Positions 52,805 through 63,314 are shown, counted from the first letter of the stretch. The stretch is DNA of 64,000 nucleotides from Billgrantia endophytica (GCF_002879615.1 NZ_PNRF01000010.1:62001-126000), one strand, 5' to 3'. The notes: generated from the sequence alone by a model not told the origin. Numbers and translations are program-made.

Positions 52805-55432
52805 ATGGGCAAGTCATTGGTCATCGTCGAGTCGCCGGCCAAGGCCAAGACGATCAACAAGTATCTCGGCAACGAGTTCATCGTGAAGTCGAGCGTGGGT
52901 CATATCCGTGACCTGCCGACCAGCGGCTCGGGCAAGACGGCCTCCGATCCCAAGGAGCGCGCGCGCCAGGCTGCGGCTACCCGAAAGATGTCGCCGGAGG
53001 AAAAGGCCGAGTACAAGCAGCACAAGGCCAAGGATCAACTGATACGGCGCATGGGTATCGATCCTGAGCATGGTTGGAAAGCGCATTACGAAATCCTCCC
53101 CGGAAAAGAGAAGGTGGTGGCGGAGTTGCAGAAGCTGGCGGAAAAGGCCGACGCCGTCTATCTCGCGACCGACCTCGACCGAGAAGGGGAAGCCATTGCC
53201 TGGCATCTCAAGGAAACCATCGGTGGAGAGGATGGCCGCTACAAGCGCGTGGTCTTCAACGAGATCACCAAGAATGCCATCCAGGAAGCCTTCACCGAAC
53301 CTGGCAGCCTCAATATTCCGCGGGTCGAGGCACAGCAGGCGCGTCGCTTCCTGGATCGGGTGGTGGGCTTCATGCTCTCGCCGCTGCTGTGGGCCAAGGT
53401 CGCCCGGGGCCTCAGTGCCGGCCGGGTGCAGTCGGTAGCCGTGAGGCTGATCGTCGAGCGTGAGCGAGAGATCCGCGCCTTCGTCCCGGAGGAGTTCTGG
53501 GACGTACACGCCAATCTGGTATCGAGTGACGGCGAGCCGGTCCGGTTCGAGTTGGCTCGGCAGGATGGCAAGGCGTTCCGCCCCACCTCGGAAGCCGAGA
53601 CGCTGGAGCGTATCGCTGCGCTGAGAAAGTCGACTCTCGCGATCACCTCGCGGGAGGACAAGCCGACCCGGTCGAAGCCGAATGCGCCGTTCATTACCTC
53701 GACCCTGCAGCAGGCAGCCAGCGGCCGGCTCGGTTTCTCGGTGAAGAAGACCATGACACTGGCCCAGCGTCTCTATGAAGCCGGCTACATCACCTACATG
53801 CGTACCGACTCGACCAATCTGTCCAAGGACGCGGTCGAGGGCGTGCGCGGCTATATAGACAGCGAATTCGGCAGTCGTTATCTGCCGGAGGCGCCCAATC
53901 GCTACTCCAGCAAGGAGGGTGCCCAGGAAGCCCACGAGGCGATTCGCCCCTCCGAGGTGCAGCGCAAGGCGGGCGACCTGGCAGGCATGGAGCGTGATGC
54001 CGAACGGCTGTACGAATTGATCTGGCGTCAATTCGTGGCCTGCCAGATGACCCCGGCCGAGTATCTCTCCAGCACCTTGACCGTGGAGGCCGATGGCTAT
54101 GAGCTCCGGGCCAAGGGTCGTGTACTCAAGTTCGACGGGTACACCCGGGTCATGAAGCCGGCCGGCAAGCACGAGGACCAGGCATTGCCGGACCTTCCCG
54201 AGGGTACGCCCATGGTCCTCGAAGAGCTGGATCCGCAGCAGCACTTCACCAAGCCGCCGGCACGCTATACCGAAGCGAGCCTGGTCAAGGAACTGGAGAA
54301 GCGCGGCATCGGCAGGCCCTCGACCTATGCCTCGATCATCTCCACGATCCAGGACCGCGGTTACGTCAAGCTGGAGAACCGGCGTTTCTATGCCGAGAAA
54401 CTGGGTGACATCGTCACCGAGCGGCTCAAGGAGTCGTTCCCGGACCTGATGGACTTCTCCTTCACCGCGCGCATGGAGGATGGCCTCGACGAGGTGGCCG
54501 AGGGGGAGCGTAACTGGCAGGAACTGCTCGATGCCTTCTATGACGAATTCAAGCAGGAGCTGGAGGCCGCCCAGAGCGAGGACGGGATGCGGCCCAATCA
54601 GCCCGTGCCCACCGATATCGACTGCCCTACCTGCGGACGCAAGATGCAGATACGCACTGCCTCCACCGGGGTATTCCTGGGCTGCAGCGGCTACAACCTG
54701 CCGCCAAAGGAGCGCTGCAAGACCACGATAGACCTGTTGCCTGGGGAAGAAGCGGTAGCCGCCGACGCCGACGAGGCGGCCGAGACGGAGGCGCTTCGTG
54801 CCAAGCATCGCTGTCCCAGATGCGGTACCGCCATGGACAGCTATCTCATCGACGAGTCACGCAAGCTGCATATCTGCGGCAACAGCCCCGATTGTGACGG
54901 CTACGAGATCGAGACGGGCAAGTTCCGCATCAAAGGCTATGACGGGCCGATCATCGAGTGCGACAAGTGCGGCAGCGAGATGCAGCTCAAGTCCGGCCGC
55001 TTCGGCAAGTATTTCGGCTGTACCAACAGCGACTGCAAGAATACCCGCAAGCTGCTCAGGAGCGGTGAGGTGGCCCCGCCCAAGATGGACCCCATTCCCA
55101 TGCCGGAGCTGGCCTGCCAGAAGGTGGACGACCACTACGTGCTGAGAGACGGCGCCAGTGGCCTGTTCCTGGCAGCGAGCAAGTTCCCCAAGAACCGGGA
55201 GACACGCCCGCCGCTGGTCCGTGAGCTGAAGGCCCATGGCGATGCTCTTCCGGAGAAGTATCACTACCTGCTCGATGCCCCTGCCGAGGACCCGGATGGC
55301 CGGCCGGCGCAGATCCGCTTCTCGCGCAAGACCAGGGAGCAGTTCGTGATGACGGATGAAGAGGGTAAAGCGACCGGTTGGAAGGCGATCTATGAAAACG
55401 GCAGGTGGCAGGTAGAGGACAAGCGAAAGTGA
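52805..55432 (+). CDS. topA: DNA topoisomerase I TopA
   Basis: Type IA enzyme relaxing negative supercoils. TOPRIM motifs: [15 protein letters not shown] and [15 protein letters not shown]. The active tyrosine is in [14 protein letters not shown]. The C-terminus has three zinc-ribbon units starting [16 protein letters not shown] and CDKCGSEM, then two further repeat domains without cysteines. The ATG at 52805 gives 875 residues (E. coli 865); an ATG at 52763 lacks support. A GTG-start gene overlaps its stop. Confidence 0.97.
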   Translation: MGKSLVIVESPAKAKTINKYLGNEFIVKSSVGHIRDLPTSGSGKTASDPKERARQAAATRKMSPEEKAEYKQHKAKDQLIRRMGIDPEHGWKAHYEILPGKEKVVAELQKLAEKADAVYLATDLDREGEAIAWHLKETIGGEDGRYKRVVFNEITKNAIQEAFTEPGSLNIPRVEAQQARRFLDRVVGFMLSPLLWAKVARGLSAGRVQSVAVRLIVEREREIRAFVPEEFWDVHANLVSSDGEPVRFELARQDGKAFRPTSEAETLERIAALRKSTLAITSREDKPTRSKPNAPFITSTLQQAASGRLGFSVKKTMTLAQRLYEAGYITYMRTDSTNLSKDAVEGVRGYIDSEFGSRYLPEAPNRYSSKEGAQEAHEAIRPSEVQRKAGDLAGMERDAERLYELIWRQFVACQMTPAEYLSSTLTVEADGYELRAKGRVLKFDGYTRVMKPAGKHEDQALPDLPEGTPMVLEELDPQQHFTKPPARYTEASLVKELEKRGIGRPSTYASIISTIQDRGYVKLENRRFYAEKLGDIVTERLKESFPDLMDFSFTARMEDGLDEVAEGERNWQELLDAFYDEFKQELEAAQSEDGMRPNQPVPTDIDCPTCGRKMQIRTASTGVFLGCSGYNLPPKERCKTTIDLLPGEEAVAADADEAAETEALRAKHRCPRCGTAMDSYLIDESRKLHICGNSPDCDGYEIETGKFRIKGYDGPIIECDKCGSEMQLKSGRFGKYFGCTNSDCKNTRKLLRSGEVAPPKMDPIPMPELACQKVDDHYVLRDGASGLFLAASKFPKNRETRPPLVRELKAHGDALPEKYHYLLDAPAEDPDGRPAQIRFSRKTREQFVMTDEEGKATGWKAIYENGRWQVEDKRK

Positions 55433-55893
55433 CCCCAAGAGCCCGGACCAATCAGCTGTTCTATCAGGCCGAGCTGCTGCTGGACATGGCTCCGGAGGAG
55501 GATGAGCATGCCGAGGCCCGGCGCATGGCTGCGGAGGAGGGCGCGCTGGCCCTGACAGAGCTGGCGCTGGAGGCGCTGCTGCGTGAAGTCACCGAGCATG
55601 CGTGCCTGCCGGGGCATGATTGGCGTGAACTGCTCGATCCTCGCGGAGAGCCGGTAGCCGAGCTGCACCGGTTGCGTGAGCTGGCCGGTCGTCCCGGCAG
55701 TTGGCTGGACTGGCTGCTGACGAGATTGAGGGCGCTGCATGAGAGCGATGGCGTGGCTCGCCGCCGCGGTGCTGTCGCGCCAGGCATGATCGCGGTGGGC
55801 AGTGGGGCCGCGCTGGGAGACGAACTCCGTACCTGCCTGCGCGAGGCCAAGGCGGAGTTGGCGGCCTTGCGTGAGACGAGCGAGGAGTGGTAG
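55429..55893 (+). CDS. Small topA-linked protein, possibly DUF6586
   Basis: An acidic, helical 154-residue protein. The start is GTG at 55429, overlapping the topA stop as GTGA, so translation is coupled. The beginning [18 protein letters not shown] recalls the small proteins that follow topA in Pseudomonas (DUF6586 type). That assignment is from memory and weak. No membrane segment or catalytic motif is visible. Function unknown; co-expression with topA suggests a DNA-related or housekeeping role at most. Confidence 0.65.
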   Translation: MTPRARTNQLFYQAELLLDMAPEEDEHAEARRMAAEEGALALTELALEALLREVTEHACLPGHDWRELLDPRGEPVAELHRLRELAGRPGSWLDWLLTRLRALHESDGVARRRGAVAPGMIAVGSGAALGDELRTCLREAKAELAALRETSEEW

Positions 55894-55958
55894 TGCGGTG
55901 GATGGGCCGAGATGCCGGCCTGGATTGAGCCCGTGACAGGGAGGCCCCTGTGGTCACA

Positions 55959-55987
55959 CTGGCAATTTTCAAACAGTCGTTTACACT
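55959..55987 (+). promoter_or_regulatory. Efflux operon promoter with TetR-like operator
   Basis: CTGGCA (55959-55964) and TACACT (55982-55987) are 17 bases apart. AAAC-AGTC-GTTT (55971-55982) lies in the spacer, a shape common for TetR-family repressor sites. No tetR gene is adjacent, so the regulator would act from elsewhere. Confidence 0.4.
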
Positions 55988-56028
55988 CTTCCGCATCCGT
56001 CCATCGTACCGACTTCGGGCAGACAAAC

Positions 56029-58272
56029 ATGAGCATCACCGCATGGAGGCGCCTGTTCATCGCCTTGCTGTTGGCCACGGGGTTCACTCCGCTGATCGCC
56101 TTTTCCGCTAGCCTGACGATCGATGCCCGACTCTTGCCCGGTGGCGAAGCCGCAGTTGCCGAATTGCAACAGGAACTCGAGCGAATGCGGGCCGGGCGAC
56201 CTGTCCCGCAATTGCGTTCCGTCGCAGCGGGTCAAGGCGTCCGGCTAGAGGGCCTCGACGACGCCGATGGGTTGACCCGGCCGCTGGCCGAAAGCCGTGA
56301 TCCCTTTGCCTTCAGCCTGCTTCATGACGCCGAGCATGTTGCCGTACTGGGTCCTCGGGAACAGGCTGCGCGGGCCAGGACACTGCTTGCCGAGCGGGCA
56401 GAACGTCGCGGTGTTCACCTGTCGACGCTTGGTGTATTGCCCGGCGAGTTGCCTTCCCCCTCCGATTTCGAGCATCTCGATGCTGTCCTGCTACTGGCCC
56501 TGCCGCTTCATGCCGCCGATTCGCAGCGTGAATTGTTCGCGCGCCTCACAGAGGCCGGTGTGGCCACCCTGGCCCTGACCGATGCCGAGCAGGTGGTGCG
56601 TGGCGCCCTGCTCTCGGTGCCCGGGGCGCTGGATGCTCCGGCTTTCCATCGCCGCCTGGCCCTGCGGCTTGATGATCTGGCCGCAGGGCGCACACCCGAG
56701 CCGCTTTCCGATCGGCCCGAGCTGGGCCGAACCTGGCTAAATCTGGACACCGCCTCCCGCCTGGGCTGGGCACCCTCCTTTGAGCTGCTCAGCCAGTCCA
56801 GATTGATTGCGGAGCCGACCCCACTTGATCCCGATGCAGCGGTGTCGCTGCAGCAGGCCGTGGCGCTGGCGCTCGCCGATAACCTGAGCCTGGCAGTCGC
56901 ACGTCAGTCGGTGGAGGTGGATGCCTTCGAACGGGACATGGCCGCGTCACGCTGGCGGCCCAACCTGTATCTGGAAGCCACTGGTAGAGTCATCGATGGA
57001 AATCGTGCCCGTTCTGCACTGGGTCAGTCGCCGGAACGCCAGGTCACGGGTGGGGCGGTGCTCGAACAGTTGATCTTTTCCGAACCCGCCTTGGCGGCAT
57101 CGGCCATCGCCGTGAGCCTGGACCGTGCGCGCCGTGCCGAAATGGAAGTGGAGACCCTGGACCTGGCGCTGCGGGTCGCCAGCGATTTTCTGGACCTGCT
57201 GCGGCTACGGGACCGTCGGCACGTGCTGGAGAACGATCTTGAGCTGGCCCGCGCACAGCGAGATCAGGCCAGTCGTGGGCTGGATGCAGGAGCGGTGGGA
57301 CGTGGTGAGCTGTCGCGCTTCGAGGCCGAGCTCGCCCAGGCAAGGGAACGGCTGGAACAGGCCGTTGCCGATCACGAGCAGTTACGGCTTGCGCTCAATC
57401 GTCAGCTGGGCCGTGATGCCACCGCGCCTCTCTCGCCCCTGGCTCCGGACACGGAGAGTTCGGAATGGCTGGGAGGCGACCCACGCTTCACGATCGCCAT
57501 GGAAAGTCGCGATAGCCTGGAGCGATGGCAGGCCTCCCTAGTGGCTTCGGCGTTGTCCGAATCGCGTGAGTTACGGGCATTGGCTGAAATGCGCAGCGCG
57601 ACAGCTCGCGAGCTGGAATCCCGGCGCCGCGCCTTCTGGTTGCCGGAAGTGGGGCTCGAGGCTCGCTACACCTCGGAAATCACTCGCGATGGCGAGGGGG
57701 AGCGCGCTCCCTGGGAAGCGGATAGCCCCCTGGTTCAGGAGGGCGTCGGTTTTCTGGAAGATCAGGGCATTCGTTTTCCCGAGACTGGGCGTGATGAGTG
57801 GAGTGTCGGTATTTCGGCGCGGCTGCCGCTATATGCCGGCGGGCGCCGCAGTATCGAGCGTGACACCAGCGCGGCCCGTCTGGAACAGACGACGCTGCAG
57901 GATGCCGACACCCGCCAGGGACTGGAAACGCGGCTGCGTGCGGCCAGCGTGGAGCTGCTGGCGGCATGGCGGCGTATCACACTGCGCGGAGAGGCCCGCG
58001 ATCACGCCGAGGAGGCCCTGTCGCTGGCGGAGGTCGCCTGGCGTGAAGGTAGCCTGGAGCAGGTCGCCCTCCTGGATGCGCGGACCATGGCGCGACAGTC
58101 GGCCCTGGCCAAGAGCGAGGCGCGGTGGCAGTACCTCAAGGCACTGGTGCACCTGCAGCGCAGCCTGGGGATGACCCCGGGGCCGCTGGATGAGGCGGAT
58201 CGCAATCAGCTGTTGGGCCATGTCGAGATGACCGGGCCATCCCGCGGCGCTACCAAGGATCCTTCACCATGA
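56029..58272 (+). CDS. TolC-family outer-membrane protein with N-terminal extra domain
   Basis: From about residue 280 onward this is an outer-membrane efflux protein: SLQQAVALALADNLSLAVARQ opens the first repeat, RWRPNLYLEATGRV follows, and the second repeat ends in WREGSLEQVALLDARTM. The first 250 residues after the signal peptide (LFIALLLATGFTPLIAFS) are unusual. They resemble periplasmic binding proteins of the ABC type (VVRGALLSVPG and LALRLDDLAAGRTPEPLS). The start at 56029 gives 747 residues, far above normal TolC (about 450-490). First gene of a three-gene pump operon. Confidence 0.88.
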   Translation: MSITAWRRLFIALLLATGFTPLIAFSASLTIDARLLPGGEAAVAELQQELERMRAGRPVPQLRSVAAGQGVRLEGLDDADGLTRPLAESRDPFAFSLLHDAEHVAVLGPREQAARARTLLAERAERRGVHLSTLGVLPGELPSPSDFEHLDAVLLLALPLHAADSQRELFARLTEAGVATLALTDAEQVVRGALLSVPGALDAPAFHRRLALRLDDLAAGRTPEPLSDRPELGRTWLNLDTASRLGWAPSFELLSQSRLIAEPTPLDPDAAVSLQQAVALALADNLSLAVARQSVEVDAFERDMAASRWRPNLYLEATGRVIDGNRARSALGQSPERQVTGGAVLEQLIFSEPALAASAIAVSLDRARRAEMEVETLDLALRVASDFLDLLRLRDRRHVLENDLELARAQRDQASRGLDAGAVGRGELSRFEAELAQARERLEQAVADHEQLRLALNRQLGRDATAPLSPLAPDTESSEWLGGDPRFTIAMESRDSLERWQASLVASALSESRELRALAEMRSATARELESRRRAFWLPEVGLEARYTSEITRDGEGERAPWEADSPLVQEGVGFLEDQGIRFPETGRDEWSVGISARLPLYAGGRRSIERDTSAARLEQTTLQDADTRQGLETRLRAASVELLAAWRRITLRGEARDHAEEALSLAEVAWREGSLEQVALLDARTMARQSALAKSEARWQYLKALVHLQRSLGMTPGPLDEADRNQLLGHVEMTGPSRGATKDPSP

Positions 58273-59462
58273 GCAGCCCCAGGAGCCTCGGATGGCCGGC
58301 GCCAGGCCAGTGGCGGCGGCGGGCGGGAGTCAGGACGATGCGGTTTCGATGTCTGCCGTTGGTCATGGTCATGTTGTGGCTCGCCGGGTGTGAAACGGAA
58401 ACGGACGCCAAAGAACCCTTGCGACCTGTCCGTACCCTGCTGCTCGAAGAGGTTGGCCGTGACGCCGAGCGCCGCATTCCCGGCCGGCTGGAGGCAAGTG
58501 CCAACCGTCGTCTGAGCTTTCGGGTGGCGGGGCGCCTGGCAGATCTGCATGTCAGCATCGGCGATGCCGTGGAGTCGGGACAGCGGCTGGCGAGCCTCGA
58601 TGATACCGACCTGGCCCTCCAGCGGGACCGGGCCAGGGCGGGACTGGCGGGTGCCAACGCGGCGGCGGTCAATGCCGAAGCGGAGTGGCAGCGTGCAAGG
58701 AGGCTGTACGAGGCCGGGAGTATCCCCGCGCGTGACCTCGATGGTGCACGGGCGCAGGTAGAGGCGGCACGAGCCCAGCGCAACAGCGCCGCCGATGCCT
58801 TGGCCCTGGCCGAGCGTCAGGTGGGTTTCGCCCATCTCGAGTCGCCCGGTGAGTGTCGGGTCGCCCAGCGCCTGGTGGAAAGTGGCGAGAACCTGTCAGC
58901 GGGGCAGCCAGCGCTGGTGCTGGCCTGTGGCGAGGGCATGGAGGTGCGCGCTTCGCTTTCCGAGGACATGTTGGGGGGGGTGGAGCAGGGCGACCCCATC
59001 ACCGTGCATCTTCCGCTTCACGATCTGAGGCTCGAAGGCCGAGTGCGTGAGATCGGCTTGCCGGTGGATGCGCGCCAGGCCACCTGGCCACTGCGAGTGT
59101 CGCTGGGCGCTTTCGACGAGCCCTGGCAAGCCATGCTGCGCCCGGGTATGGCAGCGGAGCTGGTGCTGCCCCGGGCACAGGCTGTCGAAGGCGGGATCTG
59201 GGTGCCCATGGCAGCGGTTCAGCGCGACGGACGCAGTACGTTCGTCTATGTTGCCGAACCCCGGGAAGACGAGGCGGATGCGAATGGCCGCGAGGCAAGA
59301 ATCCGGCGAATTGATATCGAGTTGGGAGACCGCCGCGGAGAAGAGCTCGAGATTCGTGAAGGGCTCGAACCGGGCATGGCACTGGTGGTCGCGGGCATGA
59401 GTCGGCTGCAGGATGGCCAGGCGGTTCGTCTGCTCGAAACCCATGGGGAGGCTTCGCAGTGA
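58269..59462 (+). CDS. RND efflux periplasmic adaptor (membrane fusion protein)
   Basis: Bridges the RND pump and the TolC-like channel. A lipobox MLWLAGC precedes the mature protein, so it is a lipoprotein. RLSFRVAGRLADLHVSIGDAVE is the first half of the lipoyl domain, followed by a helical hairpin (about residues 115-185) and beta-barrel parts. The ATG at 58269 overlaps the upstream stop (ATGA) with AAGGA before it. An ATG at 58338, also with a good site, would give a more ordinary 18-residue signal. Confidence 0.92.
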   Translation: MSSPRSLGWPAPGQWRRRAGVRTMRFRCLPLVMVMLWLAGCETETDAKEPLRPVRTLLLEEVGRDAERRIPGRLEASANRRLSFRVAGRLADLHVSIGDAVESGQRLASLDDTDLALQRDRARAGLAGANAAAVNAEAEWQRARRLYEAGSIPARDLDGARAQVEAARAQRNSAADALALAERQVGFAHLESPGECRVAQRLVESGENLSAGQPALVLACGEGMEVRASLSEDMLGGVEQGDPITVHLPLHDLRLEGRVREIGLPVDARQATWPLRVSLGAFDEPWQAMLRPGMAAELVLPRAQAVEGGIWVPMAAVQRDGRSTFVYVAEPREDEADANGREARIRRIDIELGDRRGEELEIREGLEPGMALVVAGMSRLQDGQAVRLLETHGEASQ

Positions 59463-62400
59463 CGCTGACGGAAGCCGCGTTGCGCTATGACCGGGTTACC
59501 ATCGCCGGCCTTCTGGTTGTCCTGCTGGGAGCCGTCATCAGTTATATCGGCATCTCCCGTGCCGAGGATCCGGCGGTTACGGTGCGAGTGGCCCAGGTGG
59601 TGACGTATTTACCTGGCGCCACCCCTGAGCGAGTCGAACAGCTGGTCACGGACCCGTTGGAAACCGCCATCATGGAAATGCCGGAGCTGGACTATGTGGA
59701 AAGCACCTCCCGCTCGGGCGTCTCCATCATTCGCGTCGAGCTGCGCTCTGACGTGCATGACGTGCAGGCCGGTTGGGACAAGCTCCGACGCAAGATCGAC
59801 GACAACCGCCAGGAGCTGCCTGACGAGGCCAGGGCCCCGATCATCAATGACGAATTCGGCGATGTCTTCGGGATCATGCTTTCCCTGACCGGGGAGGGCT
59901 ATGATCAGGCCGAACTCAAGGAGGTGGCGGATGACGTGCGAGACCGCCTGCTGATGCTTGGTGACGTGGCCAAGGTGAGTATCCATGGCTATGCCGAGGA
60001 GCAGATATTCCTCGACTACAACGAGGCCCGGCTCGCCGAACTGGGTGTCTCGCCCCAGGGTTTGGCGCAACTGCTGGCGGCCCGTAACATCATCCTGCCG
60101 GGTGGCGCGATTCGCACCGAGGATGAGCGGCTGGCCGTGGAGCCCAGCGGAAACTTCGAGCATATCGACGACATCCGCAATGCACTGGTGCCACTCCCCG
60201 ATGGAGCACTGATTCCACTGGGCTCCCTTCTCGAGGTGCGCCACGGCTACGCCGATCCGCCGATGACTCGCTACCACGCCAGTGGTGTTCAGGGGCTGGC
60301 ATTGGGTATCTCCATGCGGGAGGGGGGGAATATCCTCGACCTGGGCGAGCAGGTCCAGGGAGCCATCCGACATCTGCAGCAGCGACTGCCGGTGGGCCTG
60401 GAGTTCGAGGTGCTGGCGGACCAGCCGGCGCGCGTCGACGAGCGTATCAACGAGTTCCTGATCAACCTGCTGCAGGCGGTGGTCCTGGTTTGCGTGGTCA
60501 TGCTGCTGTTCCTGGGGCTGCGCACCGGGCTGATCGTGGCCAGTCTGGTACCCATGTCGATCATGACTTGCCTGGCTTTCATGGGGTTGTTCGACATCGG
60601 ATTGCATCAGGTATCACTGGGTGCCTTGATCATTGCGCTGGGCATGCTGGTGGACAACGCCATCGTCATGGTGGAGTCCATTCAGGTCTCGGCTCGAGAG
60701 GGCAAGACCGTGCGCGAGGCGGCCCTGGGTTCGGCAAGACAGCTGCGCTTTCCGCTTTTGACGGCCTCGCTGACCACGGCGGCTGCCTTTCTGCCCCAGT
60801 TTCTGGCTGTCTCGGACGTGGGTGAATACACCCGCTCCCTGTTCCAGGTCGTTACCATCACCTTGCTGGCGTCCTGGCTGTTGTCGTTGACGATGATTCC
60901 GTTGCTCTGCGTGGCATTCATCAAGAACCGCCGCCCGGCACCGAACGGCGATCATGAGGACGACGGTGAGCGCGTGGTGGATGGCCATGCCATCAACAAT
61001 GGCGAGGGTGAGGGTGGCGGAGCCGGTCGGCCCGGACCGAGTCGTCGTGAGCGGCTGAATGCCGCCATCCATGCCCGCTATCGAGGCATGCTGCTGGCAC
61101 TGCTGCATCACCGTGGTCTGACGCTGTTGGCAGGAGGGGCTCTCCTGGGGGTTGCCTATATCGGTTTCGGCCAGTTACCCAAGATTTTCTTTCCCCAGGC
61201 CGAGCGCACCATCGTGACGGTGGAGCTGCGATTGCCCTATTCCGCCCCCATCGAGAGAACCCGAGAGACCGTCGAGGCCATCGAGACTTTCCTGCGTGAC
61301 GAACTGGCCGCCGAGCGTGGGGAAGGCGACGAATGGGACGTTGATGGCGTGACTCACTGGGGCAGTTTCATTGGCTTCGGAGGCGAGCGCTATATCATCA
61401 ACCATGCCCCTGAGCCGCCTAGCCCCGAGTATGCTTTCCTGCTGTTGCAGACCAATCGTTGGCAGGCAGCCAATGGCGTAATCGAGCGCCTCGATGAGTG
61501 GCTATCGGCCCATTTCCCCGACCTCAATGCCAGCGTGGAAGCAACCAGCTTCGGACCACCGGTGACCGTGCCCCTGTCGGTGCGCATATCTGGCGACGAT
61601 GAGGACCGGTTACGCGACATTGCAGCCGACGTTCGAGAGCGGACGGCTTCGCTTGCCGGTACCCGCAGCGTGCGTGACGACTGGGGCGAGTGGATCAAGC
61701 GGCTACGCATTGACGTGGACCCCGCCCGGGCCCTGCGGGCGGGTGTGACCGAGCAGGACGTGGCGCTGAGCCTGCAGACCGCCCTGTCGGGGTTTACGGT
61801 TGGAACGTTCCGTGATGGCGATACGCTGGTTGCCATCCAGCTGCGCCAGGAAGGGGGCGAGCGGCGCACCCTGGACGAATTGGAGGGCGTCGTTATCATG
61901 CCGGCCGGTGGAGGACAGGGTGTGCCCTTGGCCCAGGTTGCCGATGTCGCATTGGACTGGGGGCCGGCACGTATCCTTCGCCGCGACCGGCATCGGACGA
62001 TTTCGGTAGAATCCGAGCTCGCCGGAGGGGTCACGGCCGCTGCCATGGCCGAAGAACTGCGACCCTGGCTGGAGGAGCGTCGGCAGGAGTGGCCCGAGGG
62101 CTATTTCTTTGAATTCGGCGGTGAGGTGGAGTCCTCATCGATCGCCATACGCTCCATAGTGGATAACATGCCCATCGGGGCAATGGTGATCCTGCTGCTG
62201 CTGGTGGTGCAGTTCAATTCCCTGCGTCGCCCTCTGATCGTACTGACGACGATTCCATTGTCGCTGATCGGTGCGATCTTCGGCTTGATCATTACCGGTT
62301 CGCACTTCGGCATCATGACCTTTCTCGGCGTGGTGTCGTTGGCCGGCATCGTGATCAACAACACCATCGTACTGATAGACCGTATCGACCTTGAGATACA

Positions 62401-62683
62401 GACTGGCCTGACTCCTCAACAGGCCATACTCGAGGCGGGCCGGCGTCGGCTGAGGCCAGTCGTGATGTCGACGATCACCACTTGTGGCGGCTTGCTGCCA
62501 CTGTGGCTGGGGGGTGGCCTGCTCTGGGAGCCGATGGCGATCACCATCATCTTCGGGCTGCTGGCGGCATCGGTCATTACGCTGTGTATCGTTCCGGTGC
62601 TCTATTCCCTGCTGATGCGGGTGCCCTTCGACAAGGTGCGGGTTGCCAGGGGGGGCAGCGAGGCGGGAAGTGTGTCACGCTGA
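59459..62683 (+). CDS. RND efflux transporter permease
   Basis: Inner-membrane proton-driven pump of the AcrB superfamily, with two sets of six membrane segments and large periplasmic loops. GALIIALGMLVDNAIVMVES is the TM4 region; the second Asp of the AcrB pair is Asn. The TM10 region reads SLAGIVINNTIVLIDRID, with Asn where AcrB has Lys940. These features fit the less-studied HAE1-like branch with an altered proton relay. A hydrophilic linker (about 500-530) joins the halves. The GTG start overlaps the adaptor stop. 1074 residues; substrate unknown. Confidence 0.93.
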   Translation: MTLTEAALRYDRVTIAGLLVVLLGAVISYIGISRAEDPAVTVRVAQVVTYLPGATPERVEQLVTDPLETAIMEMPELDYVESTSRSGVSIIRVELRSDVHDVQAGWDKLRRKIDDNRQELPDEARAPIINDEFGDVFGIMLSLTGEGYDQAELKEVADDVRDRLLMLGDVAKVSIHGYAEEQIFLDYNEARLAELGVSPQGLAQLLAARNIILPGGAIRTEDERLAVEPSGNFEHIDDIRNALVPLPDGALIPLGSLLEVRHGYADPPMTRYHASGVQGLALGISMREGGNILDLGEQVQGAIRHLQQRLPVGLEFEVLADQPARVDERINEFLINLLQAVVLVCVVMLLFLGLRTGLIVASLVPMSIMTCLAFMGLFDIGLHQVSLGALIIALGMLVDNAIVMVESIQVSAREGKTVREAALGSARQLRFPLLTASLTTAAAFLPQFLAVSDVGEYTRSLFQVVTITLLASWLLSLTMIPLLCVAFIKNRRPAPNGDHEDDGERVVDGHAINNGEGEGGGAGRPGPSRRERLNAAIHARYRGMLLALLHHRGLTLLAGGALLGVAYIGFGQLPKIFFPQAERTIVTVELRLPYSAPIERTRETVEAIETFLRDELAAERGEGDEWDVDGVTHWGSFIGFGGERYIINHAPEPPSPEYAFLLLQTNRWQAANGVIERLDEWLSAHFPDLNASVEATSFGPPVTVPLSVRISGDDEDRLRDIAADVRERTASLAGTRSVRDDWGEWIKRLRIDVDPARALRAGVTEQDVALSLQTALSGFTVGTFRDGDTLVAIQLRQEGGERRTLDELEGVVIMPAGGGQGVPLAQVADVALDWGPARILRRDRHRTISVESELAGGVTAAAMAEELRPWLEERRQEWPEGYFFEFGGEVESSSIAIRSIVDNMPIGAMVILLLLVVQFNSLRRPLIVLTTIPLSLIGAIFGLIITGSHFGIMTFLGVVSLAGIVINNTIVLIDRIDLEIQTGLTPQQAILEAGRRRLRPVVMSTITTCGGLLPLWLGGGLLWEPMAITIIFGLLAASVITLCIVPVLYSLLMRVPFDKVRVARGGSEAGSVSR

Positions 62684-62709
62684 TCCTTTCTGGTCCGAGG
62701 AGCAGACCC

Positions 62710-63189
62710 ATGGAGCGTGTCGCCATTTTCGTCGATGTGCAGAACGTCTATTACACGACTCGCCAGGCCTTTGGCCGACACTTCGACTATCACGCGTTCT
62801 GGGCGCGCTTTGCCGCGGGCCGTCAGGTCGTGGTGGCCAATGCCTATGCCGTCGAACGAGGGGACCCCAGGCAGCAGCAATTCCAGAACATCCTGCGGAG
62901 CATCGGTTTCAGCGTGAAGCTGAAGCCTTTCATTCAGCGGAGCGACGGGTCTGCCAAGGGCGACTGGGACGTTGGCATCGCCCTGGACGCAATCGAGACG
63001 GCCCCGCTGGTGGATCGTGTGGTACTGGTCTCGGGCGATGGGGATTTCGACCTGCTGGTGGAGCGGATTCGCCAGCGGCATGATATTCCGGTGGTTGTCG
63101 TGGGGGTGGAGCGCCTTACCGCTGACTCCCTGGTTCGTGCCGCCAGTGCTTTCGTGCCAATCACCGAGTCTCTGCTGCGCCAGGCATGA
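62710..63189 (+). CDS. NYN-domain (LabA/DUF88-like) protein
   Basis: PIN-like nuclease fold: VAIFVDVQNVYYT with its acidic residue near the N-terminus, KGDWDVGIALDAIE in the middle, and VVLVSGDGDFDLLVERIR near residue 100. These acidic positions usually bind metal for RNA cleavage. The ATG at 62710 follows GAGGAG; longer frames into the pump gene lack support. At 159 residues it is a stand-alone NYN protein. It may share a transcript with the pump, 26 bases upstream. Confidence 0.9.
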   Translation: MERVAIFVDVQNVYYTTRQAFGRHFDYHAFWARFAAGRQVVVANAYAVERGDPRQQQFQNILRSIGFSVKLKPFIQRSDGSAKGDWDVGIALDAIETAPLVDRVVLVSGDGDFDLLVERIRQRHDIPVVVVGVERLTADSLVRAASAFVPITESLLRQA

Positions 63190-63202
63190 GCCGATCAAGA
63201 GT

Positions 63203-63224
63203 CATATCAACCCTTGTTGATATG
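63203..63224 (+). promoter_or_regulatory. Palindrome overlapping the FNR/Anr box
   Basis: CATATCAA (63203-63210) and TTGATATG (63217-63224) pair perfectly around CCCTTG. It could be a short hairpin after the NYN gene or a further operator. It shares bases with the FNR-type site at 63217-63230. Confidence 0.4.
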
Positions 63225-63257
63225 CATCAAGCGGTGTGGTCCCGGTTTGGCTAGGAT
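63217..63257 (+). promoter_or_regulatory. FNR/Anr-type box with class II promoter geometry
   Basis: TTGAT-ATGC-ATCAA (63217-63230) is the exact FNR consensus. A -10-like TAGGAT lies at 63252-63257. The box centre is then about 41 bases before the expected start at about 63265, the position of class II FNR activation. It predicts induction of the gene at 63315 under low oxygen. Confidence 0.7.
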
Positions 63258-63314
63258 GAAGTCAGAAGCTGTCCGGCGAGGACTGGCGGTGATAACAACC
63301 AGAAGGGGGCTCTC

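Noticed and set aside
52814-54808. 664-codon open frame on the minus strand
   Set aside because: It is the mirror of topA in a GC-rich genome and has no ribosome site or family motif.
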